DNA of 64,000 nt, from assembly GCA_964470965.1 (NCBI GenBank), contig CAYYIS010000020.1, positions 1-64,000 on the forward strand. Reading direction: 5' to 3'. Source of the stretch: CAYYIS01 sp964470965. Lineage in GTDB: Bacteria > JAAXHH01 > JABIQT01. How positions within the stretch are numbered: the stretch's first letter is position 1; every line of letters begins with the position of its first letter. Position numbers and translations under genes: made by a program. Of the stretch, positions 35,518 through 43,396 are shown piece after piece. Below the pieces are notes generated by a model that saw only the letters and a program-made list of their open reading frames with translations, was not told the DNA's origin and did not search any database.

Positions 35518-35931
35518 ATGGTTGATGCCTACGATATTCGACGCTGTGTCGCCTATGAGATCCCCGATGGCTGGCATGTGCTGGCAGGGAAGACGGACAG
35601 GGACAACGAGTACGTTAGCCTGAAACTGGCACTCCCTAACGACTGGTGGTTTCATGTGCGCGGTATGCCCGGGAGTCATGTTCTGCTCCGGGCGGAACCG
35701 GACCGGGATCCGGATCGGGAGACATTGAAGACAGCGGCTTCCATCGCCGTGTATCACAGCAAAGCGCGTTTAGGCGGCATAGCTCCGGTGTCGTGTACCA
35801 GGGCCCGGCACGTCACGCAATCCCGTGGTGCGAAACCGGGTACGGTTCACATCAGAAAAGAAATCATTTTTAAGGTGCGACCGCTCACCCCTGATAAGAT
35901 AGCCGAGATGAAACGCAACCAGAGCGCATAA
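35518..35931 (+). CDS. Stand-alone NFACT-R (DUF814) domain protein
   Basis: About 137 residues from ATG 35518 (MVDAYDIRRCVAYEIPDGW). The segment GWHVLAGKTDRDNEY, then LPNDWWFHVRGMPGSHVLLR, is the conserved core of the NFACT-R RNA-binding domain found at the end of RqcH/Tae2/NEMF proteins, and KPGTVHIRKEIIFKVRP ends it. Single-domain versions are known in many bacteria; a link to ribosome-associated quality control is suggested by family only. The frame is open through the N block, so a longer N-terminus cannot be excluded. The stop overlaps the next start (TAATG). Confidence 0.75.
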   Translation: MVDAYDIRRCVAYEIPDGWHVLAGKTDRDNEYVSLKLALPNDWWFHVRGMPGSHVLLRAEPDRDPDRETLKTAASIAVYHSKARLGGIAPVSCTRARHVTQSRGAKPGTVHIRKEIIFKVRPLTPDKIAEMKRNQSA

Positions 35932-36587
35932 TGAAACCACTCGACATCATCCATATCGATAACCATCTGCTCGTCGTACGCAAGCCCGCAGGGGTGCTGG
36001 TGCAGGGGGACAGTACCGGCGACCCCACGATCCTGGAGCAGGGGCGAATATACCTGAAAGAGCGGTTCAATAAACCGGGAAATGTGTTTCTCGGACTGGT
36101 CCATCGGCTTGACCGCCCGGTTTCCGGAGTGTTGGTCCTGGCGCGTACGTCCAAAGCTGCCGGAAGACTGACCGCGCAGTTCAGGACCAGAGACGTCGAT
36201 AAGCATTACTGGGCGTTGGTACAGGGAAAAGTACAAGAATCAGGCCTAATGGTCGATAGGATCTCGCGGCACGGTCCTACCAGCCATATCGCGCGTAACG
36301 GAGAGGGACAGGAAGCGGAATTGTCTTATCAGCGACGGGGATGGAAGGACGGCACCTCCTGGGTAGAGATCGATCTGCATACGGGTCGCCACCACCAGAT
36401 ACGGGTGCAATTCGCCCACCGGGGCCATCCGGTGCTCGGTGATTTCCGGTACGGATCGAAACGCAGGTTCCCCGAACGCTCGCTGGCCCTGCACGCCTAC
36501 AAGATCACTATTGAGCATCCGGTCCACAAGAAACCCATTACGTTTACGTCCGACCCTGAGCACTACTGGCCACGGGCATTTAGGTAG
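35931..36587 (+). CDS. RluA-family pseudouridine synthase
   Basis: A 218-residue RNA pseudouridine synthase. The catalytic Asp is in LVHRLDRPVSGVLVLART, substrate contacts are in VDKHYWALVQG and LHTGRHHQIRVQFAHRGHPVLGD (the second conserved block), and the start LDIIHIDNHLLVVRKPAGV is typical. No S4 domain is present, as in RluA/TruC-like members. The target may be rRNA or tRNA. It is coupled by a one-base overlap to the NFACT-R gene, which is also an RNA-binding protein. Confidence 0.92.
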   Translation: MKPLDIIHIDNHLLVVRKPAGVLVQGDSTGDPTILEQGRIYLKERFNKPGNVFLGLVHRLDRPVSGVLVLARTSKAAGRLTAQFRTRDVDKHYWALVQGKVQESGLMVDRISRHGPTSHIARNGEGQEAELSYQRRGWKDGTSWVEIDLHTGRHHQIRVQFAHRGHPVLGDFRYGSKRRFPERSLALHAYKITIEHPVHKKPITFTSDPEHYWPRAFR

Positions 36588-36682
36588 CCTTTTTCTTGGA
36601 CGTCACCCAAAAATCGGGATGGCTAAACAATCCTATCAGTATGAAATTGAACCGATGAATTCTATACTTTAAGGGAGACCTC

Positions 36683-37972
36683 ATGGCTAAACTGGTCGGC
36701 TTGTACACCGGCACACAGCAAATGATCGAAGACCCCGTCTATTTCGACGTACTCAAACAGGAACTGGGGCTCACACATGTGATTATGGGCGGCGCGTACA
36801 CCCTGACCGAAACCACCAGGGCATTGAACCCCATGCCGCCAGGATCCGAAGACGCGGCACCCTCCCGGGGCAGTTCCGAAGACAGCGAACTGAAAAAAGC
36901 TATCGACATAGCTCACAGCAAAGATCTTCAGGTGTGGTTCTGCACCGGCGGATGGCACGGCCGAGGCGAAAAATACCCCGACATGTGTATGCAGGACATG
37001 CACCATCGTCCCATCAGCCAGGTACCCAAGATGCGTTTCTCCCTGGAACAGTATTCTTTGGCTACCTGCCCAAGTGACGAAACGATGAGTGCCTGGCTTC
37101 AGGCAGTTATGAAGGATGTCATGGCATATTACCCGTACGACGGTGTGGACCTGACGCACTTCCGATATACCGCCCCGTCTTTTCTGCACAACCTGTTCGG
37201 ATGCGGCTGTACCCGGTGTGAAGCGCTGGCCGATAGCCGGGGATATGATTTCAAACGGATGCGTAACAGCGCGCTGACCTTCTGGGACCGGATTCAGAAC
37301 CTGGAAGCTGGCGAAGTCCGGCGTGCCACCGACCAGGGGATCGGCCTGATGGATCTGTCCGAGTGGCTGGGTATCGACGCCGGACTGACGGAATGGTTCG
37401 ATTTTCGCGCCGGTGTGATCAACCACAATCTGGCGTCGTTCAGAGACGGCGCTTATGAAGGTGCGGCAGGCAGGCCAATCATGTTCGGCAGTGACACATT
37501 TCCGCCCACGTTCGCCCGTTTGGTGGGCCACAGCTACCACGACTCCATGAAGTGGGCGGATTTTACGAGCACCCTGATATCACACGTAGAAGTTTTTGTC
37601 CTATCCACCTTCGCCACCTACGCTGACCTTCTCTGCGAATGGACAGACGGGCTGTCGGAAGAGGACGCCCTGAGATTCGTGTACCGCCTGTTCGGCTACG
37701 ACCATATCGAAAAAATGCCCTTGAGTTTCGAGGCACTGGGCATAGCGCAGCCGAACTGCGAAAACAACACCGAGGCGCTATACGACATCGTAGAACTGGA
37801 ACTCCAGCGCGCCCGCCTGTACAACGACGGCAGCATCCCATCCTATCCTGTCATCAAAGGCGCGACCTGGCCCACCAAAATCGTCAGGGGCCTGGTCGAC
37901 GCTGCTGAGCACATGGGCCACGATGGGATTATTTTCCAGGGAACGGACGCACTGGTGAAATATGGAGATTGA
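36683..37972 (+). CDS. Unknown 429-residue protein, TIM-barrel-like
   Basis: Not assigned to a named family. There is no signal peptide. A GGAGA ribosome-binding site precedes ATG 36683. The sequence alternates predicted strands and helices: LTHVIMGGAYTL, KDLQVWFCTGGWHG, YYPYDGVDLTHFRY, PIMFGSDTFPP and HMGHDGIIFQGTD, a pattern seen in glycoside-hydrolase-like (GHL10/GH29-like) barrels. A CGCTRCEA motif around residue 175 could bind zinc. DGVDLTHFRY after a long helix resembles the acidic motif of putative sugar hydrolases. It is followed by a symporter operon, so a carbohydrate role is possible but unproven. Confidence 0.6.
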   Translation: MAKLVGLYTGTQQMIEDPVYFDVLKQELGLTHVIMGGAYTLTETTRALNPMPPGSEDAAPSRGSSEDSELKKAIDIAHSKDLQVWFCTGGWHGRGEKYPDMCMQDMHHRPISQVPKMRFSLEQYSLATCPSDETMSAWLQAVMKDVMAYYPYDGVDLTHFRYTAPSFLHNLFGCGCTRCEALADSRGYDFKRMRNSALTFWDRIQNLEAGEVRRATDQGIGLMDLSEWLGIDAGLTEWFDFRAGVINHNLASFRDGAYEGAAGRPIMFGSDTFPPTFARLVGHSYHDSMKWADFTSTLISHVEVFVLSTFATYADLLCEWTDGLSEEDALRFVYRLFGYDHIEKMPLSFEALGIAQPNCENNTEALYDIVELELQRARLYNDGSIPSYPVIKGATWPTKIVRGLVDAAEHMGHDGIIFQGTDALVKYGD

Positions 37973-38348
37973 TTCATTGGTGTTCAAATGGAGTCTGTCC
38001 AGAAAAAGCCCCCACCAAACCGCACCGGCACAAGCTACTGTTTTTCCAACGGCCGAAAAACCAATGAAACAGAATTTCCCCGAGTTTATCCTGCAATTTT
38101 TCAAGCGTCCCCAATACGCCCTGGTAAACCAGCCATTCGGGTCCCCGCGCATCCCGGCATCAGGCGGCCTGCGATCTTTAACTCAAACGTTGAGACGATG
38201 GCATGGGACCATAGACGCCTTTCATGTACCCCCCGGCATCAAACTGCCGAAGAGGTGCTATTTGGAGAAAAAAATGGCAGGAGGTTTTTAAAGGATTAAA
38301 ACTTCAATGACGGTTTCGCGCTGCATTGCTCGATCGGGCCCTACGGGG

Positions 38349-38389
38349 TTGACAATTGAAGAAATATCCCGTTAATTGAAATTTTAACG
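38349..38389 (+). promoter_or_regulatory. Promoter of the DUF3311-symporter-thyA run
   Basis: TTGACA (38349-38354), 17 bases, TTAATT (38372-38377). A palindrome CGTTAA-N8-TTAACG (38370-38389) covers the -10. The start would be near 38384, about 50 nt before the first gene. The remaining part of 37973-38435 contains short plus-strand open frames without ribosome-binding sites or homology that I can see. Confidence 0.55.
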
Positions 38390-38435
38390 TGGGAATAACC
38401 CGTCAATCCGTCAACAATCCATTCCTTCAACTATC

Positions 38436-38693
38436 ATGATGCGGCCAGCTGAATCCGATCATCCGGTCACCGTAAACCGCTCTCCCTTGCGACGTTTATG
38501 GATCTGGACCGTTTATATCCTGTTGTTCGGTCTTTCCATCCCCTGGTACCTGCCTTCGGATGCCGTCCCCATGCTCTGGCTCGGGCTGCCATACTGGGTC
38601 GTCATCTCCCTCTCGGCTACCCTTGTCATTGCCTGTTTTACCGCATTCGTAATCCACCGGTACTGGCCTCATGATGATGAGGATACTTCATGA
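38436..38693 (+). CDS. Small DUF3311-like membrane protein
   Basis: An 85-residue protein with two membrane segments (LWIWTVYILLFGLSIPWYLP and LGLPYWVVISLSATLVIACF) and an acidic C-terminus. Proteins of this size and pattern (DUF3311/YhdT-like) are regularly encoded directly before sodium:solute symporters. Its last four bases are the symporter's ATGA start. A role in assembling or stabilising the symporter is inference. Confidence 0.75.
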   Translation: MMRPAESDHPVTVNRSPLRRLWIWTVYILLFGLSIPWYLPSDAVPMLWLGLPYWVVISLSATLVIACFTAFVIHRYWPHDDEDTS

Positions 38694-40198
38694 GCGGATT
38701 ACCGTTCGGCTTCGGCGCGCTGGTGTTTATCAGCCTATATCTTGCGGCGATGATAGGCTTGGGCTACATAGCAAAACAGCGGCGGCAGGGAGAAACCCTC
38801 AGCGAATTCTATCTGGCAGGCAATGGCCTGGGCGGCCTTGTGCTGCTTCTGACACTCTACGCCACTCAATACAGCGGCAACACACTGCTCGGCTATCCCG
38901 GTGAAGCGTTCCGTCTCGGGTTCTACTGGATCATGAGTGTCGGTTTCATGATGTCTATCGTAGTCGTGTACCTCCTTTTTGCCCCCGATCTGTTTCATAT
39001 CTCCCGCCGGTATCGTTTCGTCACTCCCGGAGACTGGATCGACCACCGTTTCCGCTCACCGGTGCTTACGCTGACCGCCAGCCTCGTGTTCACGGTAACC
39101 ATCTCCAACTACCTGCTGGCGCAGCTCATGGCTATGGGCCATGTGGTATCCGGATTGTCCGGCGATGCCATTCCCTTCTGGTCCGGTGTCGTGGTGCTGG
39201 GTCTCATTATTATCGTCTACGAAACCGTGGGCGGCATGCAGGCGGTGGCTTGGACCGACTGTCTTCAAGGCATTATCCTCATGGTAGGGCTTACGGGCAT
39301 TCTGGCGGCAGTCTTAACCGGACCGGAAAGTATGGCTCGGATTTCCGAATGGATCATCGCCAACCAACCATCTAAAGCGTCGGTGCCGGAGGGCGGGGCA
39401 ATCCGCACGTGGATCAGCACCATCATCCTGATCGGATTCGGAGCGGCGGTTTACCCGCAGGCGATCCAGCGCATTTTCGCAGCCCGGAGCAGCAGTGCCC
39501 TTCGGCGGTCGCTCAGCCTGATGGCCTTCATGCCGCTGATCACGATGCTGGCGGTGTTTCTGGTCGGCATACTGGGCATTCAGCAACTGTCCTCCATGGA
39601 CGGTATCACGCCAGATCAAGTAATGCCCGTGCTACTCCGGGAATGGGCCCAGCAATCCACCTGGATGTACGTCATGACCGTTCTGGTTGTGACTGGCGTA
39701 TTGGCGGCGGTCATGTCCACGGCGGATTCCGTGCTACTCAGCTTGTCGTCGATTCTGGCCAAAGACATTCTCGGAAAAACTTGGCTGCAGAAAGCGCCGG
39801 AAGCCGATCTCACAAGAATCGGAAAGCGCCTTTCCTGGGCCATCATGGGCGTATTGATGTTGATCGCACTAACACCCCGGCTTTCACTCTGGGGGCTGAT
39901 CGAGTTGAAGATGGAAATCCTGATACAGACCGCACCTCTGTTCGTACTCGGCATCCTCTATCCGCGCCTAAACGCCCGGGGCGCCCTGGCCGGCCTGCTG
40001 GCCGGGACCGCAGTGGCTTCTGTTCTGACGCTCGCCGGTCATGGCAAACTCTGGGGCTGGCACGCGGGTGTGATCGGACTGGGATTGAATGTGATACTCT
40101 GTTTCGTATTCTCACCTCCGGCAGCATCTCCCGCGGTAGCCCGGAGCGTTGTCCCGGGGCAGAATACCCAGACGACGGCATCGAATCACGTTAGTTGA
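38690..40198 (+). CDS. Sodium:solute symporter (SSS family)
   Basis: A 502-residue inner-membrane protein with about 13 hydrophobic helices. Family features are LSEFYLAGNGLGGLVLLLTL, ATQYSGNTLLGYPGEAF, VYETVGGMQAVAWTDCLQG and GVLAAVMSTADSVLLSLSSI; the last contains the conserved Ser/Thr of the Na2 sodium site. Length and helix pattern resemble pantothenate/proline-type carriers. Substrate is unknown. The gene is coupled to the small membrane protein before it, and thyA starts 13 bases after its stop. Confidence 0.9.
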   Translation: MSGLPFGFGALVFISLYLAAMIGLGYIAKQRRQGETLSEFYLAGNGLGGLVLLLTLYATQYSGNTLLGYPGEAFRLGFYWIMSVGFMMSIVVVYLLFAPDLFHISRRYRFVTPGDWIDHRFRSPVLTLTASLVFTVTISNYLLAQLMAMGHVVSGLSGDAIPFWSGVVVLGLIIIVYETVGGMQAVAWTDCLQGIILMVGLTGILAAVLTGPESMARISEWIIANQPSKASVPEGGAIRTWISTIILIGFGAAVYPQAIQRIFAARSSSALRRSLSLMAFMPLITMLAVFLVGILGIQQLSSMDGITPDQVMPVLLREWAQQSTWMYVMTVLVVTGVLAAVMSTADSVLLSLSSILAKDILGKTWLQKAPEADLTRIGKRLSWAIMGVLMLIALTPRLSLWGLIELKMEILIQTAPLFVLGILYPRLNARGALAGLLAGTAVASVLTLAGHGKLWGWHAGVIGLGLNVILCFVFSPPAASPAVARSVVPGQNTQTTASNHVS

Positions 40199-40211
40199 AA
40201 GGCGGGGCTTA

Positions 40212-41084
40212 ATGAAAGCATATCTCGATATCGTTACCCACATCCTCACACACGGAGCGCTTAAGGAAAATAGAACCGGGCAGGACACGTTTGCTGTAGC
40301 CGGCATGATGTTCAAACATGACATGCAGAAAGGTTTTCCGCTGCTCACCACCAAGAAAGTACCGTTCGGGCTAATTAAAACCGAGCTTGAATTCTTCATT
40401 AAGAGCATCACTGACAAACAGTGGCTGATCGACCGAAAAAACCACATATGGGACGAGTGGTGCAACCCGAAAAAAGTAGGGTACGGACACGATGTTGAAA
40501 CCCGAAAAAAAATGATGGAGGAGAGGGACCTGGGCGCCATTTACGGGTTCCAGTGGCGCCATTTCGGAGCTCAATATAAAGGAGTGAATACGGACTATAC
40601 CGGACAGGGAGTGGATCAACTGCAAGATGTTGTGAACATGTTGAAAACCGACCCCGCATCCAGACGCATGCTCGTATCGGCGTGGAACCCTGCCGCCCTG
40701 GGAGAGATGGCCCTGCCGCCCTGCCACTATGGATTCCAGGTGACAGTGATCGACAATAAACTGAATTTGATGTGGAATCAACGTTCCGTGGACACCATGC
40801 TGGGCCTGCCGTTCAACATCGCCAGCTACGGCCTCCTCCTGCACCTGCTGGCAAAAGAATCCGGGTTCGAAGAAGGCCAGCTCATAGGCTTTCTGGGCGA
40901 TGTACATATCTATGTCAATCATATTGAGGGCGCACGTGAGCAGGTTGAACGAGACCCGAACAGATATCCGCAGCCAGCGATCGAGACCAAAAACTTCACG
41001 TCTATTTTCGACTGGTCAAATAAAGATACGGAAATTACCAACTACCAAAGCCATCCATCCATTAAATTCGACATCGCGGTGTAG
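40212..41084 (+). CDS. thyA: Thymidylate synthase
   Basis: A 290-residue enzyme making dTMP from dUMP with methylene-THF. The start at ATG 40212 (GGCGGGG upstream) gives MKAYLDIVTHILTHG, the usual N-terminus; a 21-codon longer frame overlapping the symporter gene was rejected. The nucleophile Cys is in MALPPCHYGFQV, dUMP phosphate contacts are in ASRRMLVSAWNP and QRSVDTMLGLPFNIASY, and FLGDVHIYVNH binds the base. The protein ends FDIAV as in ThyA. It forms a two-gene unit with folA six bases downstream. Confidence 0.97.
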   Translation: MKAYLDIVTHILTHGALKENRTGQDTFAVAGMMFKHDMQKGFPLLTTKKVPFGLIKTELEFFIKSITDKQWLIDRKNHIWDEWCNPKKVGYGHDVETRKKMMEERDLGAIYGFQWRHFGAQYKGVNTDYTGQGVDQLQDVVNMLKTDPASRRMLVSAWNPAALGEMALPPCHYGFQVTVIDNKLNLMWNQRSVDTMLGLPFNIASYGLLLHLLAKESGFEEGQLIGFLGDVHIYVNHIEGAREQVERDPNRYPQPAIETKNFTSIFDWSNKDTEITNYQSHPSIKFDIAV

Positions 41085-41090
41085 ATTGTT

Positions 41091-41582
41091 ATGATTGCTA
41101 TTATTGCCGCCATGACGGCGAACAGGGTACTCGGCCGAAACAACCAGCTCCCCTGGCATGTACCGGGCGACCTGAAAAACTTCATGAGAGTTACCACTGG
41201 GAACGTCGTCATAATGGGGCGGAATACATTCGATTCCATGGGGAAACCACTCCCGAATCGTCGGAATATCGTCGTCAGCCGGACCATGGCGCCCAGAAAA
41301 CGCGTGGAGGTGTATCGTGATATCCCTACTGCGCTCCATCATGCCGAAGCCGACGAAAATGACACCTTCATCATCGGTGGTGCACAGATTTATAAGCCGT
41401 GCATTGCCTATGCGGATACCATGTATCTGTCTTATGTCAAGGGTGATTACGAGGGCGACACATTTTTTCCCGAATTCGATGAATCGGAATGGGAAGTCGT
41501 GGAGGAGGAGGACTTTCCGGAGTATACCTACCGCGTGTACCGCAGGATATCCCGTGCGACTTCCGCTACGGAGTCATTGTAA
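41091..41582 (+). CDS. folA: Dihydrofolate reductase
   Basis: A 163-residue NADPH enzyme regenerating tetrahydrofolate consumed by ThyA. MIAIIAAMTANRVLGRNNQLPWHVPGDLK contains the Met20-loop equivalent and the LPW motif, split at residues 1-29; VVIMGRNTFDSMGKPLPNR is the cofactor loop, and FIIGGAQIYK the second glycine loop. The active-site acid is the Asp in PGDLKNF. The last 55 bases overlap the convergent kinase gene. The pairing with thyA is a common arrangement. Confidence 0.95.
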   Translation: MIAIIAAMTANRVLGRNNQLPWHVPGDLKNFMRVTTGNVVIMGRNTFDSMGKPLPNRRNIVVSRTMAPRKRVEVYRDIPTALHHAEADENDTFIIGGAQIYKPCIAYADTMYLSYVKGDYEGDTFFPEFDESEWEVVEEEDFPEYTYRVYRRISRATSATESL

Positions 41583-42451
41583 AGCTGGTCGTCGAACAGC
41601 CAGACATGGATCATGTGGGTGTTCAGCCAGTAATACAGCCTGCGGATTTCGTAACCCGCCCTGAGCGGGTAAGCGGCGCTGTAAATATCCATAAAATCAG
41701 TACCTACGGTATTAAACACCTGTAAGTACGCCAGTTCAAATTCCACGTCCGTAAATTTGGAACCACTGGGATCCACCAGGCCGGTAAGGTGCCATCCCCC
41801 CTCTTTGCGGTCGACCATGATGTTTCCCGCCCAGATGTCTCCATGCGTGAGCGTCGGTGATCCCTGATCTTTGAGGAAGTCTGACGCGGTGTCCACCGCT
41901 GCGTCTATATCAACAAGCACCGAATCCGGCAATTTCACCTCCGCATTCCGCCGCATGGCATGGAGCTCCGGTACAAAAATATCCGCCCAGGACGAGACAC
42001 CCGGCTCGTTGATATGTCCGTACAGGTCCCTGTTATGACCATGCAGGTCTATCAGGATTTTCGCCAGCTCCCGATCGATATTGATCCGGTCGTCCGAGGT
42101 TAGCTCGGCCTGCGTCATGTTAACGCCGGGTACCGTTTCCAGGAGGAGGTAACTGTACGGGATCTTCTCGTCGGCAGCGGCATAATGATATGCCTCCGGA
42201 ACCGGAAGCCGTGTATGAGTCTTCAGATAATCGAGACGCATACGTTCGCTCCTCAGGGTAGAACTATCCTGATCCTTGTTGAGCTTGATGACCGCTGAAA
42301 CAGGCTCCCGGTCAAAGGTCAACCGTAACGCCGTGTTGATCATTCCACCCTGGAGGGGTTCAATCTGATGACACTGGACAGCGCTGCCTAGCCATCGAGA
42401 CAGTACGGTCTCGGCTTGTGGAATGGTGAACATCAGGTTGGTTGAGAGCAC
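41528..42451 (-). CDS. Fructosamine-3-kinase/aminoglycoside phosphotransferase-fold kinase
   Basis: A 307-residue cytoplasmic kinase. The catalytic loop is LTHGDIWAGNIMVDRK (Brenner motif HGDxWxGN of fructosamine kinases), and the metal-binding DFG equivalent is LVDPSGSKFTDVEFEL. VSAVIKLNKD carries the ATP Lys in the N-lobe. Fructosamine kinases phosphorylate ketoamines and so release sugars from glycated proteins; close relatives act on other small alcohols. The 3' end lies inside folA on the other strand (55-bp overlap). An alternative start six codons in (MFTIPQ) is possible. Confidence 0.82.
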   Translation of the reverse strand: MLSTNLMFTIPQAETVLSRWLGSAVQCHQIEPLQGGMINTALRLTFDREPVSAVIKLNKDQDSSTLRSERMRLDYLKTHTRLPVPEAYHYAAADEKIPYSYLLLETVPGVNMTQAELTSDDRINIDRELAKILIDLHGHNRDLYGHINEPGVSSWADIFVPELHAMRRNAEVKLPDSVLVDIDAAVDTASDFLKDQGSPTLTHGDIWAGNIMVDRKEGGWHLTGLVDPSGSKFTDVEFELAYLQVFNTVGTDFMDIYSAAYPLRAGYEIRRLYYWLNTHMIHVWLFDDQLYNDSVAEVARDILRYTR

Positions 42452-42576
42452 TTGTGTAATTTCATTGCCTGCGGAATACGGGATTCGAGGATGTTAAACA
42501 TGGCGAACCAGGCGTTACGGATCCGGGATTCGGACACGGTTTTCTCAATTTATGGATAATCGCCACAAAACGGCGG

Positions 42577-42591
42577 AACGCATGTTGCGTT
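42577..42591. promoter_or_regulatory. Perfect inverted repeat upstream of the aldehyde oxidoreductase promoter
   Basis: AACGCA-TGT-TGCGTT, 6-bp arms around 3 bases, lies 60 bases upstream of the -35 box at 42652. The position and size fit an activator site, but there is no direct evidence. Confidence 0.35.
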
Positions 42592-42651
42592 ATTTCCGGA
42601 TGTGTGTCAAGCATAGAAAACCAGCGTGCATTAAAAACTTTTGCTAAAAAC

Positions 42652-42750
42652 TTGACAGGAGTTTGAGAATCATTTAGACTCCCTATTTATAACCTATTAT
42701 GATGGCCTTGACTCTCTAAAGTCCACGAAATCTGGGTTCCCGTCATAATA
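42652..42750 (+). promoter_or_regulatory. Promoter and structured leader of the AorABC-like operon
   Basis: TTGACA (42652-42657), 17 bases, TAGACT (42675-42680). Transcription from about 42687 leaves a leader of roughly 220 nt. It begins with an 8-bp helix TATTATGA (42695-42702)/TCATAATA (42743-42750) enclosing a smaller GACT/AGTC hairpin. The Mo/W-cofactor riboswitch core was looked for and not recognised. Confidence 0.5.
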
Positions 42751-42907
42751 ACAGGTGTTGTCTCTCGATACAATTGTTTGCACGTGCCGCTTCAGGATTC
42801 ATTCTGGGTAAACGGCATAGGTACACAAAATTTGTCTACTATCTATCATATGCCGGACACAGGACGTATATTATTATGGTCATTATTTCTTCATGACGGA
42901 GGATAGC

Positions 42908-43396
42908 ATGGCTAAATCTCTTCGCATCATCCCAGAAAAATGTACTGGATGTATGCAGTGTGAACTGGCGTGCTCCTGGGTGCAGACCGGGACGTTCCAA
43001 CCCTCGCGCTCGCTGATCCGCGTTAATATCTTCGACGAACAGGCGAGTTATGCCCCATATACCTGCTTCCAATGTAACGAAGCCTGGTGCATGAACGCCT
43101 GCCCTGTCAACGCGATCAATATCGACGCGGACACCGGGGCCAAAGTGGTTCTCGACAACAGTTGTGTGGGTTGCGGGTTGTGTACCGTTGCCTGTCCGTT
43201 CGGAACCGTTTTCTACAATCCGGATACGCACAAGGCGTTCAAATGCGACCTGTGCGGGGGAGATCCGGGATGCGCAAGCGCCTGTCCGACCGGCGCTATT
43301 GAGTACGTAGAAAGCGAATCAGCCGACTGGCTCGGCAGTTGGGCAGAAAAAGTCAACTCCAGTTATATCGGATCTTTAGATGGAGGTCAGGCATGA
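42908..43396 (+). CDS. Polyferredoxin-like subunit with four [4Fe-4S] motifs (AorA-like)
   Basis: A 162-residue cytoplasmic iron-sulfur protein. Four Cys groups are visible: CTGCMQCELAC, CFQCNEAWCMNACP, CVGCGLCTVACP and CDLCGGDPGCASACP, 16 Cys in all, enough for four [4Fe-4S] clusters. The ATG at 42908 follows ACGGAGGA; a Met five codons earlier is less likely. The arrangement is that of the electron-transfer subunit of multi-subunit aldehyde oxidoreductases (AorA) and of HycB/DmsB-type proteins. The stop overlaps the catalytic gene's ATGA, supporting a complex. Confidence 0.88.
   Translation: MAKSLRIIPEKCTGCMQCELACSWVQTGTFQPSRSLIRVNIFDEQASYAPYTCFQCNEAWCMNACPVNAINIDADTGAKVVLDNSCVGCGLCTVACPFGTVFYNPDTHKAFKCDLCGGDPGCASACPTGAIEYVESESADWLGSWAEKVNSSYIGSLDGGQA

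Noticed and set aside
37962..38299. Two overlapping plus frames of 103-109 codons
   Set aside because: No ribosome-binding site, and the operon promoter at 38349 lies after them.
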